Of a stretch of 64,000 bases of DNA, positions 34,924-44,194 are shown one piece after another. Below the pieces are notes generated by a model. It made no database searches. It was given only the letters and a program-made list of their open reading frames with translations, and had not been told where the DNA came from. The stretch spans positions 219,135-283,134 of the forward strand of contig NZ_JAUFPS010000024.1 in assembly GCF_030409315.1 (NCBI RefSeq). Reading direction: 5' to 3'. The DNA is from Mucilaginibacter flavus (GTDB lineage Bacteria > Bacteroidota > Bacteroidia > Sphingobacteriales > Sphingobacteriaceae). Positions within the stretch are counted from its first letter, which is position 1. Every line of letters starts with the position of its first letter. Both the position numbers and the translations under genes were made by a program.

Positions 34924-36159
34924 CTAAACCGCTTTTTTATTTAACCTTGGGTACATAAAGCCAAACGCGAATATAACAACGTAACAAATAATAGGCAAAT
35001 AATAGGCGGTAGCCACGTTGTGGTTGGCAATTTGGCCCATCACTAACGGAAATAATCCGCCACCTACTACACCCATTACAATAAAAGATGATGCCTGCTG
35101 TGTTTTGGCGCCCATATCTTTCAAACCTAAACTAAATATGGTAGGGAACATGATACTGAAGAAAAAGTTGATGAATAACAACGCGATAAACGAAGGCCAG
35201 CCAAAGCCCTGCGCTACAATAATACACATCACAATATTGCCCAGTGCAAATATCGACAGCAGTTTATATGGTTTGATAAAGCGCATCAACGCGGTACCTG
35301 CAAAACGCCCCACCATCATCATTACCATACTTAACGAAAAATAATACCCGGCATGCTCATCTGATAAATGCATAATTTCGCGCCCGTAATTGATAAAAAA
35401 GGCCCAGGTGCCGCCTTGCGCGCCAACATTGAATAATTGAGCTATGGCTGCAAAAACAAAATGCTTATGTTTAAATAAGCTCTTATTGGTTTCTTCCACA
35501 CCGGCAACTGCGTATGAATCTTCGGCAACCACATGAGGATCGGTAAGGTCTGGCACCTTTACCATCGAAAACAATAAAGCTACAGCGGCAACAACTATGC
35601 CTATGATGATATACAGGTGCTTAACCGACACCAGGTCGTTTGAATGTTCTTGTCCGGCTTTTAATACAAAGTAACTGCCCACGAGCGGACCAATAATTCC
35701 ACCTACCCCATTAAACGCCTGAGCAAAATTTATCCGCTGGTCGCTGGTACGCTGATCGCCCAGGGAGGCAACAAACGGATGGGCCACGGTTTCTAAAGTA
35801 GCCATACCGCAGGCCAGTATAAATAATGCTATCCTGAAAAATATAAACGACTCGGCATTTGCGGCCGGAATAAACAAAAACGCGCCTATAGCGTAAAAGG
35901 TAAGTCCCATTAAAACACCAGCTTTATAGCCGAAACGTTTCATAAATAAGCCGGCGGGGATACCCATAAAAAAGTATGCACCAAAAATTGACAATTGCAC
36001 GTAGGCCGATCTTGACTTGGAAATATGCAACACATTTTGAAAATGCTTATTCAGCGTATCGCCAAGGGTCATAGAAATACCCCACATTAAAAATAGTGAA
36101 GTAACAAATATGAGTACCACAAGGTACTTGCGTTCGGTAAAGTTGGGCTTGGTGCTCAT
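34924..36159 (-). CDS. FucP-type sugar MFS transporter
   Basis: 411 aa, twelve membrane helices. The start region SLFLMWGISMTLGDTLNKHFQNVLHIS and the later FAQAFNGVGGIIGPLVGSYFVLKAG match the fucose/glucose:H+ symporter family of Bacteroidota (FucP/GluP). Expected to import a monosaccharide released by the neighbouring GH92 or GH2 enzymes, such as mannose; the substrate is inferred from context. Operator-like dyads lie at 36227-36260 before the gene, and two more lie after it before the LacI-family gene. Confidence 0.9.
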   Translation of the reverse strand: MSTKPNFTERKYLVVLIFVTSLFLMWGISMTLGDTLNKHFQNVLHISKSRSAYVQLSIFGAYFFMGIPAGLFMKRFGYKAGVLMGLTFYAIGAFLFIPAANAESFIFFRIALFILACGMATLETVAHPFVASLGDQRTSDQRINFAQAFNGVGGIIGPLVGSYFVLKAGQEHSNDLVSVKHLYIIIGIVVAAVALLFSMVKVPDLTDPHVVAEDSYAVAGVEETNKSLFKHKHFVFAAIAQLFNVGAQGGTWAFFINYGREIMHLSDEHAGYYFSLSMVMMMVGRFAGTALMRFIKPYKLLSIFALGNIVMCIIVAQGFGWPSFIALLFINFFFSIMFPTIFSLGLKDMGAKTQQASSFIVMGVVGGGLFPLVMGQIANHNVATAYYLPIICYVVIFAFGFMYPRLNKKAV

Positions 36160-36226
36160 TATAAAGGTTTATTCAGTTGTTAATTGGTGATTGCAAATTA
36201 ATTGAAATCTTTGAATTATACACATC

Positions 36227-36260
36227 TAAAACGATTTATTTTTTCATAAAATCGCTTTTA
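36227..36260 (-). promoter_or_regulatory. Candidate LacI-type operators upstream of the MFS gene
   Basis: TAAAACGATTTA (36227-36238) and TAAAATCGCTTTTA (36247-36260) lie 68-101 bases before the MFS start codon, the same spacing and geometry as the pair before the LacI-family gene. Confidence 0.5.
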
Positions 36261-36357
36261 CCTCTTTTTAACCCCAATCTTATTGATGAATGGGCAACCT
36301 TTTCGTTAAATTTTAGCGGCAATGCTCCTGAAAGCGCCTTTTAAATCCCAATCAGCA

Positions 36358-36520
36358 AAATTGGGGCTAAAGCCCTCTTCCATGGCTACTTATATGAGCC
36401 GTTGGCTAAAGCCAGAATGGCAATGAATAAAAAACTGATAAAAGCGAATTAAAAATTCATTGCCGTCCCATTTATGGGGGCGGAAGAATAGCAGTCGAAA
36501 AACCGGCTTTAGCCCAAATA
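36358..36520. repeat. Palindromic element, 'ggctaaagcc' family, second copy
   Basis: Left arms TTGGGGCTAAAGCCCTCTTC and GTTGGCTAAAGCC with AATGGCAATGAAT (36360-36427) are answered by AATTCATTGCCGTCCCA and CCGGCTTTAGCCCAAA (36452-36517). It shares the TTGGCTAAAGCC core and the TGCCGT/ACGGCA ends with 8846-8976. It lies between the GH92 gene and the MFS gene. Confidence 0.65.
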
Positions 36521-36645
36521 AACCCGGTATTTTTAAAGCGATTTACCAAGGGAATCTCATCCCCCAAAACTAATTGTGCCTGCAATATATATTACAGGCA
36601 CAATTAGCATTTTTAATAAGTCAATACAATTCGGGATCACTGCTA

Positions 36646-39000
36646 TTATAAAACACCCCAGTTTTTATTCGGCTTATTGCCCATGGTTAGTTGCAAATTG
36701 CCGCCTGCCGCTATATCCTTATAATCAATATAACACTTGTTATAAGCCTTGCCGTTTAACCTGGCACTCTGAATATAAATATTTGTTGCCGAGTTATTGA
36801 GCGCTGTAATACTAAAGGTTTTGCCTTTGGCATATTTAGGATCGAGCTTTAAAACTACTTTGCTGAATACCGGACTGGTAATTTCCTGCCTGGTATCACC
36901 AGGGCAAACCGGGTGAATACCGCTGGCCGCCAGCACATACCAGGCCGACATTTGCCCTACATCCTCGTTTCCCACCAAGCCATCAACCGAGTTGTTATAG
37001 GCCCGGCGACAAATAGCGCGGGTCCACTTTTGGGTAAGCCATGGCGCGCCCAGGCGATTGTATAAAAATGGAACGTGATGCACGGGTTCGTTTGAGTGAT
37101 TGTAATAATCGTTCCACATCATGTTATCGGGTGTTTTTTCAAAAAAGTTGTTCAAATCGGCAATAACCTTTTCTTTGCCGCCCATCATCCGGGCCATGCC
37201 CTGCACATCCTGTGGTACAAACCAGCCTTGTTGGTAAGGGTTGCTTTCAACTGTACCATACCACTGCTTTGTACGGGCCGAATCGGGCCAGGCTTTCCAG
37301 TTGCCATTGTCATCCTTAGGCCGATACCAGCCCTTTTCAGGATCAAACACGTTTTTATAAGACTGACCGCGTTTATTGTATTTTTCGGCATCGGTAGTTT
37401 TGCCCAGCCATTTGGCTAACTGCCCGGTACACCATTCGGTATAAGCATATTCAAGCGTATTAGAGATACTTAAATCTCCGCCTGTAAAACCTTTATCGCC
37501 ATTGCCAAATTTTTCTGCCGAACCTACCGCCAGGCGGTAAGCCTCTGGCACGTTAAAATTGCGTATTCCTTTGGCATAAGCATCTGTTATTACCGATACC
37601 GCCGGGTTGCCCAGCATACAACCGCTATAGGCGTTTAGCAGTTCCCAGCGCTCCAGGTAATCTTTTTGCTTTTCCTGCGCCAGGGTTACCAATGAGTTAA
37701 CCTCATCATTTACCAACGATGGATTGATAATAGTTTGCAAAGGCATTTGGCTGCGAAAAACATCCCAGCCGCTAAAAATAGTACGCTTGTTAAAGTTAGC
37801 CGCATGATGTGCCTTACCATCGCCACCGGGATAATTACCATCCACATCGCTCACAATGCGCGGATCTATCATGGTATGATACAGCGCTGTATAAAAAACA
37901 GTTTTTTGCTCTTTGGTACCACCATCAACGCTAATTTTAGATAAGGCATTATTCCATAGGGCAACCGCTTTTTGGTGCACCGCGTCGAAATTAAAATCTT
38001 TGATCTCGGTATTTAAATTGTTTTTTGCTCCCGCGATACTGATAAAAGAGATTCCTGTTTTAAGGATCACCTGCTCGTTGGCTTTGGTGGCAAACTGGGT
38101 ATAAAAACCCAGATGTTTACCTTCTTTTTCTTTCACGCCTTTTAAAATGGGGGCGGCAGCTACCTGGTTAAGGTACTTAGTGCTGGTTACATCATCCAAC
38201 TTGCGGCTCCAGCCGTCGGGGATATCGGCACTCCAAACGCCAAAATCTGTTAAAGGCTTGCTGAACTCGGCATAAAAATAAACGGTATAATCGGCATGGC
38301 CGTCGCCATTGCCCCAGCCACCGCCGTCCGGGGTGCATTTCATGTAACCTTCTATAGCATGATCATTTACCACTTTTACATATTGCAGGGTTGAAGTGCC
38401 CCCTACCCTGCGGGCCAGGTCAATCTGTATGCGCGATTCTTTATTTTGCGGAAAGGTAAAACGTAGCATGCCGCTATGCGGGGTTGCCGTCATTTCGGCT
38501 TTAATATTATAATCTGTCAGCAATGCACTGTAATACCCGGCAGATGCTTTTTCACTCTTTTTATCATATTTAGAACGGTAACCGGCTAATGATCCATCAA
38601 TTTTGCCGGCAATGGTTTTTAGCTTACCGGTGGTAGGCATCACCAAAAAGTTACCCAGATCGCCATACCAGCCAATGCCGCTCATTTGTGTCATGGCAAA
38701 ACCTTCAATAGTCTTATGTTCAAAGCTGTAGCCAGATCCGTTATCGCCGCCGGTGATGGTATTAGGGCTTACCTGTACCATACCATAAGGTGTTGCCGCT
38801 CCCGGGAAAGTTTTACCCAAACCATGGTATACCCCGGCGTCATCCGTGTTGGTAGTGGCACCAATAAAGGGATTTACATAAGTTGCCGGGCCTTGTGCTT
38901 TTACAATTAAGGTGCTGATGGCAAGCGCTGCGGTTAACAATACCGCATAGCATTTTTTACGCGGCAGCGTTTTAAAAACAGCCTGTTTTGTGTTGGTCAT
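36646..39000 (-). CDS. GH92 family glycosyl hydrolase (alpha-mannosidase)
   Basis: 784 aa. Signal peptide (YAVLLTAALAISTLIVKAQ), N-terminal beta-sandwich beginning YVNPFIGATTNTDDAGVYHGLGKTFPGAATPYGMVQ, the family hallmark, and a C-terminal (alpha/alpha)6 domain with FSGWDVFRSQMPL, YAYTEWCTGQLAKWLGK and VDGLVGNEDVGQMSAWYVLAA, which holds the catalytic Glu and Asp residues. GH92 enzymes are Ca2+-dependent exo-alpha-mannosidases acting on N-glycans or mannans. Periplasmic. Neighbours are an MFS sugar importer and GH2; no SusCD pair is present. Confidence 0.95.
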   Translation of the reverse strand: MTNTKQAVFKTLPRKKCYAVLLTAALAISTLIVKAQGPATYVNPFIGATTNTDDAGVYHGLGKTFPGAATPYGMVQVSPNTITGGDNGSGYSFEHKTIEGFAMTQMSGIGWYGDLGNFLVMPTTGKLKTIAGKIDGSLAGYRSKYDKKSEKASAGYYSALLTDYNIKAEMTATPHSGMLRFTFPQNKESRIQIDLARRVGGTSTLQYVKVVNDHAIEGYMKCTPDGGGWGNGDGHADYTVYFYAEFSKPLTDFGVWSADIPDGWSRKLDDVTSTKYLNQVAAAPILKGVKEKEGKHLGFYTQFATKANEQVILKTGISFISIAGAKNNLNTEIKDFNFDAVHQKAVALWNNALSKISVDGGTKEQKTVFYTALYHTMIDPRIVSDVDGNYPGGDGKAHHAANFNKRTIFSGWDVFRSQMPLQTIINPSLVNDEVNSLVTLAQEKQKDYLERWELLNAYSGCMLGNPAVSVITDAYAKGIRNFNVPEAYRLAVGSAEKFGNGDKGFTGGDLSISNTLEYAYTEWCTGQLAKWLGKTTDAEKYNKRGQSYKNVFDPEKGWYRPKDDNGNWKAWPDSARTKQWYGTVESNPYQQGWFVPQDVQGMARMMGGKEKVIADLNNFFEKTPDNMMWNDYYNHSNEPVHHVPFLYNRLGAPWLTQKWTRAICRRAYNNSVDGLVGNEDVGQMSAWYVLAASGIHPVCPGDTRQEITSPVFSKVVLKLDPKYAKGKTFSITALNNSATNIYIQSARLNGKAYNKCYIDYKDIAAGGNLQLTMGNKPNKNWGVL

Positions 39001-39071
39001 TTTTTTAATCGTGAAGTTACGTTTAGCAGATGGTTTATTTAGATTGACAATTATAGGCCAAATTATTTAAT

Positions 39072-39083
39072 AAAATCGATTTA
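39072..39083 (-). promoter_or_regulatory. Candidate LacI-type operator upstream of GH92 gene
   Basis: AAAATCGATTTA contains the perfect 10-base palindrome AAATCGATTT (39073-39082), 72 bases before the GH92 start codon. It is the best dyad of the set found across the locus. Confidence 0.55.
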
Positions 39084-39145
39084 GCAAAATATGATTAGAA
39101 AAATAAATTCGGTGAATTGTTTCCCTACGAGCAAATACCATAAGC

Positions 39146-39182
39146 CCTAAAATAAAATAGCCCCGGCAATTGCCGGGGCTAT
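39146..39182 (-). terminator. Intrinsic terminator of the GH2 gene
   Basis: ATAGCCCCGGCAATTGCCGGGGCTAT is a perfect 26-base palindrome at 39157-39182; on the minus strand it is followed by TTTTATTTTA. It is 24 bases past the GH2 stop codon, so GH2 is probably transcribed apart from GH92. Confidence 0.8.
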
Positions 39183-39205
39183 TACACAAATAATTGTATT
39201 TAAAA

Positions 39206-41440
39206 TTACGGTTTCGTTTTACTCAATAACGAAATACCGGCATCAATATATTGCCCCCCTACTGTTTGGTGGCAATGAATGGCTATCACGTTTTTACCGT
39301 TCAGGTTAAGCGCTGCTTTACCCTCTTTGGTCATTTGGGCTACAGTATACCCGGATGTAGCGCCATCAATGGTAGCTGCCTTAACACCGTTAATGTACAC
39401 TTCGCAGGTTTCATCGTGGTGAATGTATAGCACCAGGTCGTATTTATTGATGTTTTGGGTTACATTTAAGGTAAAATCCTGCCTTACCCAAATATCGCTG
39501 CTATCCCAAACGGTTTTTACGTTTACACCGGGTGTAAAGCTGGTACCAAAACCACCGGGACCGGTTTTCCATGCTAAATCGTTAAAGCTTTTGCTAAACC
39601 AATCGTCGGCGGGTTTAGCAAATGTATATTTCCAATCGCGACTGTTGGTTTGCGATGACGGCAGGATATCGGTGATGTACATATGATCGTTAATGATCTT
39701 TTTGTTTGACGCGGCAATGTTTTCGGCACCGCCTTTGTCAATTTCCCTGTCGTAGGTAAGCAAGCCGTTCAGCTCCACTTCCACGTCGGTAATTTCGGTG
39801 TATACCGCCGCGCTAAGACCTTTGTTGGTTTTGTATAACACCAGGTCGTTGGCATAAGTATCGTACAGATTGGTATAATCCTTTTTATTATCAATCATGA
39901 TATAGGTAGGACCAGATTTCCAGATATGGCCGGGGATGATATAACCTATACCGCCATACTCGCCGCATGCCAAAACCTGGGTTTTACTTTCGGGCGCTGC
40001 GGGCGGCGGATAGCTATGGATATCCATAAAATCGCCCACGCCAAAATGGTTGCCACCACTGGCCTGGTTAATAAGGCGGGAGCCATCAAGCTTGCGCACC
40101 ATATCAACCAATTGCGGTGTATTATGCTGGCCTTGTGCCTCGTTGAACACCACCCAGGTAACAATACTTGGCGTGTTCCAATGGGTTTTAACCATGCGGG
40201 TAAGCTCAGACGCATAGGCCGCGGTATCAACGGGTGGCGTATGCTCTGTGTAAGAGTTGGGTGATGGCATATCCTGCCAAACCATTAAACCCAGTTTATC
40301 GGCCCAGTAATACCAGCGGTATGGCTCTACTTTAATATGCTTGCGCACCATGTTAAAGCCATAATTTTTCATCATTTGCAAATCGTTTTTAATAGCGGCA
40401 TCGGTTGGGGCGGTATAAATACCATCGGGCCAGAAACCCTGGTCGAGCGGACCAATCTGGAACAAGAACTTATTATTAAGGAACAGTTTTTTGTAACCAT
40501 CCTCGTCACCTACCGAAATTTTGCGCATCCCAAAATAGCTTGAAACCGCGTCGACACTTTTGCCATCTTTTAACAGCGTGATATCCAGATCATACAAAAA
40601 CGGAGAATCTGGCGACCATAACTTTTCATTAGGCACCGGTACGCTAATCTCTTCATTGGCAACACCGGTGGCATTTTGTACAACTTTACCACCATCTTTT
40701 ACCTTTACGGCAACAGTATAACCGGCAGCTTTGGCATCGGTACTTATGGTAAGTTTTACTACCGATTTATCGATATCCGGCGTAATCCTGATATCGCTAA
40801 TATTGGTAACCGGCACCGGCTCCAGCCAAACGGTTTGCCAGATGCCCGTAGTTGGCGTATACATAATACCTTGCGGATGTAAGCTTTGCTTGCCGCGTGG
40901 CTTACCGGCATCATCGGTAGCGTCATATACCCTTACGGTTATATCCTGCTCACCAGCGCCTTTGAGGGCCGAAGTAATATCGTAGCTAAACGGATCATAA
41001 CCACCGGTATGCACGCCCATGCTTTTGCCGTTCACAAATACTTCCGATTCATAGTCTACCGCGCCAAAATGCAGTAACACATGCTCGCCTTTCCAGGTGG
41101 CCGGAACGGTAAATTTACGGCGGTACCACAACCTCTCGTGATGCTCCATCACTCCAGATAGCGCGGATTCTACCGCGAAAGGAACCAAAATAGTTTGCGC
41201 TAATTTGCCAACAGGCGTGGGTTCGCCGGCTTTACCTGGTTGATACTGCCAAAGGCCATTGAGGTTAAGCCACTTTTCGCGGGCAAATTGTGGCCGGGGA
41301 TAATCGGGCAATACGTTTTTTGGATCAACATCTTTTGCAAAACGCGTCATGAGTACCGCCTTTTTAGGTTGCCACTCCTGGGCAAACAACAAGCCGGGCA
41401 TAGCTACAAGCGCTACGGAAAGTAATTTTTTAATGTTCAT
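39206..41440 (-). CDS. Glycoside hydrolase family 2 protein (beta-galactosidase/mannosidase-like)
   Basis: 744 aa from MNIKKLLSVALVAMPGLLFAQ (signal peptide); an in-frame extension of 19 residues upstream is unlikely. GH2 sandwich domain (NLNGLWQYQPGKAGEPTP; LWYRRKFTVPATWKGEHVLLHFGAVDYESEVFVNGKSMGVHTGGYDPFSYDIT), immunoglobulin-like domain, then the TIM barrel (FNMVRKHIKVEPYRWYYWADKLGLMVWQDMPSP; WVVFNEAQGQHN with the acid/base NE pair; ACGEYGGIGY with the nucleophile Glu). A C-terminal beta domain ends the protein. Substrate likely a beta-galactoside, mannoside or glucuronide. Part of the LacI locus. Confidence 0.92.
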   Translation of the reverse strand: MNIKKLLSVALVAMPGLLFAQEWQPKKAVLMTRFAKDVDPKNVLPDYPRPQFAREKWLNLNGLWQYQPGKAGEPTPVGKLAQTILVPFAVESALSGVMEHHERLWYRRKFTVPATWKGEHVLLHFGAVDYESEVFVNGKSMGVHTGGYDPFSYDITSALKGAGEQDITVRVYDATDDAGKPRGKQSLHPQGIMYTPTTGIWQTVWLEPVPVTNISDIRITPDIDKSVVKLTISTDAKAAGYTVAVKVKDGGKVVQNATGVANEEISVPVPNEKLWSPDSPFLYDLDITLLKDGKSVDAVSSYFGMRKISVGDEDGYKKLFLNNKFLFQIGPLDQGFWPDGIYTAPTDAAIKNDLQMMKNYGFNMVRKHIKVEPYRWYYWADKLGLMVWQDMPSPNSYTEHTPPVDTAAYASELTRMVKTHWNTPSIVTWVVFNEAQGQHNTPQLVDMVRKLDGSRLINQASGGNHFGVGDFMDIHSYPPPAAPESKTQVLACGEYGGIGYIIPGHIWKSGPTYIMIDNKKDYTNLYDTYANDLVLYKTNKGLSAAVYTEITDVEVELNGLLTYDREIDKGGAENIAASNKKIINDHMYITDILPSSQTNSRDWKYTFAKPADDWFSKSFNDLAWKTGPGGFGTSFTPGVNVKTVWDSSDIWVRQDFTLNVTQNINKYDLVLYIHHDETCEVYINGVKAATIDGATSGYTVAQMTKEGKAALNLNGKNVIAIHCHQTVGGQYIDAGISLLSKTKP

Positions 41441-41737
41441 AATTTTTAGGTCGATATACTTTATCGCGCTTGTACAACAGGCGTGTGCAAAGCGCAAAAT
41501 GCTATTACCGGCTAAAATTATACTAAAAAGCTATGCGGTTTTAACCCGCAAGTATGTTTGATTTATTTTGAGGAAAAGTTGATACGATTTGTAGGGGTGG
41601 CAGCAAGGAAGCGTTTTAGAAATCCAATACGCCAATCTGCATATTTTGAAAATCAGTTTATGGTGGCACAATTGTACATTTGATAAAAACAGCGTTAATC
41701 GTTTAGAAATAACAAATATGTTACCATCAATCAGATA
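41441..41737. other. Divergent region between GH2 and the unknown 172-aa gene
   Basis: 297 bases with no gene. GTTAATCGTTTA at 41694-41705 is a weak match to the operator motif of the LacI locus, too far from GH2 to be convincing. Otherwise AT-rich and featureless. Confidence 0.4.
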
Positions 41738-42256
41738 ATGATTAAAATCCTAAATAAATATGGAATAGTCTTTCACAAGAAAATTGACAAAAATCCCATC
41801 ACTGGTTTCGACGAAATCGAACCTATTATGGACACACTAATTGATGAAAAAAATTTATTGCAGCAAGGCAAATTTTTTCGAACATTATTTTCTTTTAATA
41901 CTCTTAATATTTTTAGAATGAATATGGAAATTTTAGAAAAATATAATGTGGTCTTTTATAGGAATACCGAAGGAAAAAAGTTAACTAACGGCCAAAACCC
42001 AATCAGCTCCTACATCGACATATGGCGGCACGCTGATGACATAGAAGACTTTCTATCGGATGTTAACTTATGCCTTAATGGACAAATAGAGTTGGTGGAA
42101 GACACAGACTACAGTGATCCTTTACGGCAAATATACGGCACCTTGACAAGTGATAATTTAATTGTTTCGTCAAAAGGAGGCGCAAACCCTATAAATATAC
42201 CTTTGGCTGATTTTAAGATTCTGTTATTTGCATGGAGAGCGTTTCTAAAGTCATAG
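41738..42256 (+). CDS. Hypothetical protein, 172 aa, AT-rich gene
   Basis: No family recognised. Two segments look related to each other: KILNKYGIVFHKKIDKNPITG near the start and EILEKYNVVFYRNTEGKK at about residues 66-83, which may be a duplicated module. Soluble, slightly acidic, with a C-terminal helix (ADFKILLFAWRAFLKS). The gene is clearly richer in A/T than both neighbours and stands alone, a look often seen in single-gene immunity proteins. No function can be assigned. Confidence 0.7.
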   Translation: MIKILNKYGIVFHKKIDKNPITGFDEIEPIMDTLIDEKNLLQQGKFFRTLFSFNTLNIFRMNMEILEKYNVVFYRNTEGKKLTNGQNPISSYIDIWRHADDIEDFLSDVNLCLNGQIELVEDTDYSDPLRQIYGTLTSDNLIVSSKGGANPINIPLADFKILLFAWRAFLKS

Positions 42257-42317
42257 AAGATTTTGAGATCGTATATTAATCATCTAAAATATATAGCGAA
42301 TAATCTCTTAGTCCGCC

Positions 42318-43658
42318 CTACAACGATGGGAACGAAATCCCCTTAATCTTCCTGAACAATTCAACCGCGTACAAATCCGTCATTCCTGATACAAAATCCA
42401 GTATGGATTGAATTTTGGAGTAATCGTCTTCGTTTTTGGTGAGGAATTGTTTGGGAATCAGTTCGATCAGCTTTTGATGATATTTTGAATTATTTTGCAG
42501 ATAAGCTGGAATAAACTCCTCCAATATTCCGCCCATTACTTTATAACCGGCAACCTCTATCTGTACAACCGACGAGTAATTATAGACCCTTTTGATAGAA
42601 AGCTTGGTGATGTTTTTCATGATCTGCCTGAATGGCTCATCAATCAAATCAATCAAAGCCTGGTTCAGGTCGCCGGCAAGGATGGCTTCCTGCTCGCGAT
42701 AAAACACGTCAGAGCATTGCTGTATCAGCGTATTGATAGACCGTGCACGCAGGTACCCAACTTTGGCGTCATCGTCGTCAATATCATCTAAACGGGTTCG
42801 CATTTTAGGATCGTTACATAAAGGCAGCAGCAGATTTTCAATTTCCTGGTACGAAAGGATATTTAAACGGTGCGCGTCTTCCAGGTCAATAATATTGTAG
42901 CAGATATCGTCGGCAGCCTCTATCAGGTAAACCAGCGGGTGACGCTTATAAATCAGCGGACTGTCCTGTACCTGGCTTAAACCCAACTCATCGGCTATCT
43001 TTTTAAAGCCCTCTTGTTCCGACTGAAAGAAACCGTATTTTTTGGTGTAGATATTAGCTTTGTTTCCGCCGACGATTGAAGCGCAGGGATATTTGGCTAT
43101 GGCGGCTATGGTTGCGTAAGTAAGCGCGAAACTGCCGTTGCCCTTGCCCGAATAAGCGTGCGTTAATATGCGCAGGGCATTGGCATTACCTTCAAAATTG
43201 ATAAGGTCGGCCCATTGTTCTTTAGTAACGCTATCCTGATATTTTTTTCCGTCGCCCTCGGCAAAGTAATGAGAGATGGCCGATTCGCCTGAATGACCAA
43301 ACGCAGGGTTACCCAGATCATGCGCTAAACAAGCCGCCGAAATGATCGTATCAATATCGGCCATCAATGGCAAGTGGGCATCAAGACCGGGGTCTTCTGC
43401 TTTGAGTTTATTGTAAAAGATACGCCCTAATGATTTACCCACACTGGCAACCTCCAGGCTGTGGGTAAGCCGGTTATGAACAAAAACGCTACCCGGCAAA
43501 GGAAATACCTGGGTTTTATTCTGCAATCTTCTGAACGGCGACGAAAATATGATGCGATCATAATCGCGTTGAAACTCCGACCTGGCATCAACCTGGCTGG
43601 CTACGTATTTAGCCTCGTAACCCCAGCGTTTTGCCGATAATAACTTTTCCCAATTCAT
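42318..43658 (-). CDS. dgt: Deoxyguanosinetriphosphate triphosphohydrolase (dGTPase)
   Basis: 446 aa HD-domain enzyme that removes triphosphate from dNTPs, mainly dGTP. Family marks: RSEFQRDYDRIIFSSPFRRLQNKTQVFP near the N terminus, VHNRLTHSLEVASVGKSLG and CLAHDLGNPAFGHSGE (the HD pair), then YLIEAADDICYNIIDLEDA. It helps balance dNTP pools and may limit phage. Lone gene; the upstream region is filled with repeat elements. Confidence 0.96.
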   Translation of the reverse strand: MNWEKLLSAKRWGYEAKYVASQVDARSEFQRDYDRIIFSSPFRRLQNKTQVFPLPGSVFVHNRLTHSLEVASVGKSLGRIFYNKLKAEDPGLDAHLPLMADIDTIISAACLAHDLGNPAFGHSGESAISHYFAEGDGKKYQDSVTKEQWADLINFEGNANALRILTHAYSGKGNGSFALTYATIAAIAKYPCASIVGGNKANIYTKKYGFFQSEQEGFKKIADELGLSQVQDSPLIYKRHPLVYLIEAADDICYNIIDLEDAHRLNILSYQEIENLLLPLCNDPKMRTRLDDIDDDDAKVGYLRARSINTLIQQCSDVFYREQEAILAGDLNQALIDLIDEPFRQIMKNITKLSIKRVYNYSSVVQIEVAGYKVMGGILEEFIPAYLQNNSKYHQKLIELIPKQFLTKNEDDYSKIQSILDFVSGMTDLYAVELFRKIKGISFPSL

Positions 43659-43799
43659 AAAATATGCAATTACCCGGTAGCTTTTAAATTCCCGGCAATA
43701 TTATCCTATAAATCTCAATAAATTATAAACGTATGGACATTTTATGGTAAGAATTATTCATCAGGTAATAAGTGACGAACCTTTTTGGTGAGTCGCTTT

Positions 43800-44155
43800 T
43801 AGAAAGGTAGCCGCTACGCGGCATCTTGCGGGTGGTGGCGATTGGGCTACAAATAGGTAGCCGCGATGCGGCAAAAAATCAATTGACAATAATAAGCCTA
43901 AGAAAATAAAATTGTTAATATCTCACAATGATGCACGCAACGTAGCGGCTACCTATTTGTAGAAAAAAAAGCAGAAGATTTTATACGCCGTAGGTGCTAC
44001 CTTCTTAATCGCAAAGGCAAGTGTTTTCCTCTTAATTTAAATAACCTTTCCTCCCAATGTGCATTATATCTCACAATCATACCTGCCGCATAGCGGCTAT
44101 CTATTTGTAGAAAAAAACGAGAAGATTTTTATGCGCCGTAGATGCTACCTATCCA
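43800..44155. repeat. Repeat block with 'gtagccgctacg' inverted units and two ~85-bp direct copies
   Basis: The units TCTCACAATGATGCACG to GGTGCTACCTT (43920-44002) and TCTCACAATCATACCTG to GATGCTACCTAT (44068-44151) are direct copies about 148 bases apart, both with CGGCTA(C/T)CTATTTGTAG and GCCGTAG(G/A)TGCTACC. GGTAGCCGCTACGCGGCATC (43806-43825) and GCTACAAATAGGTAGCCGCG (43846-43865) give inverted matches. It fills the gap between dgt and the LysE gene. Confidence 0.7.
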
Positions 44156-44194
44156 ATGCGGATGCAATCTGACAAATCTAAAAACGATTACTAA

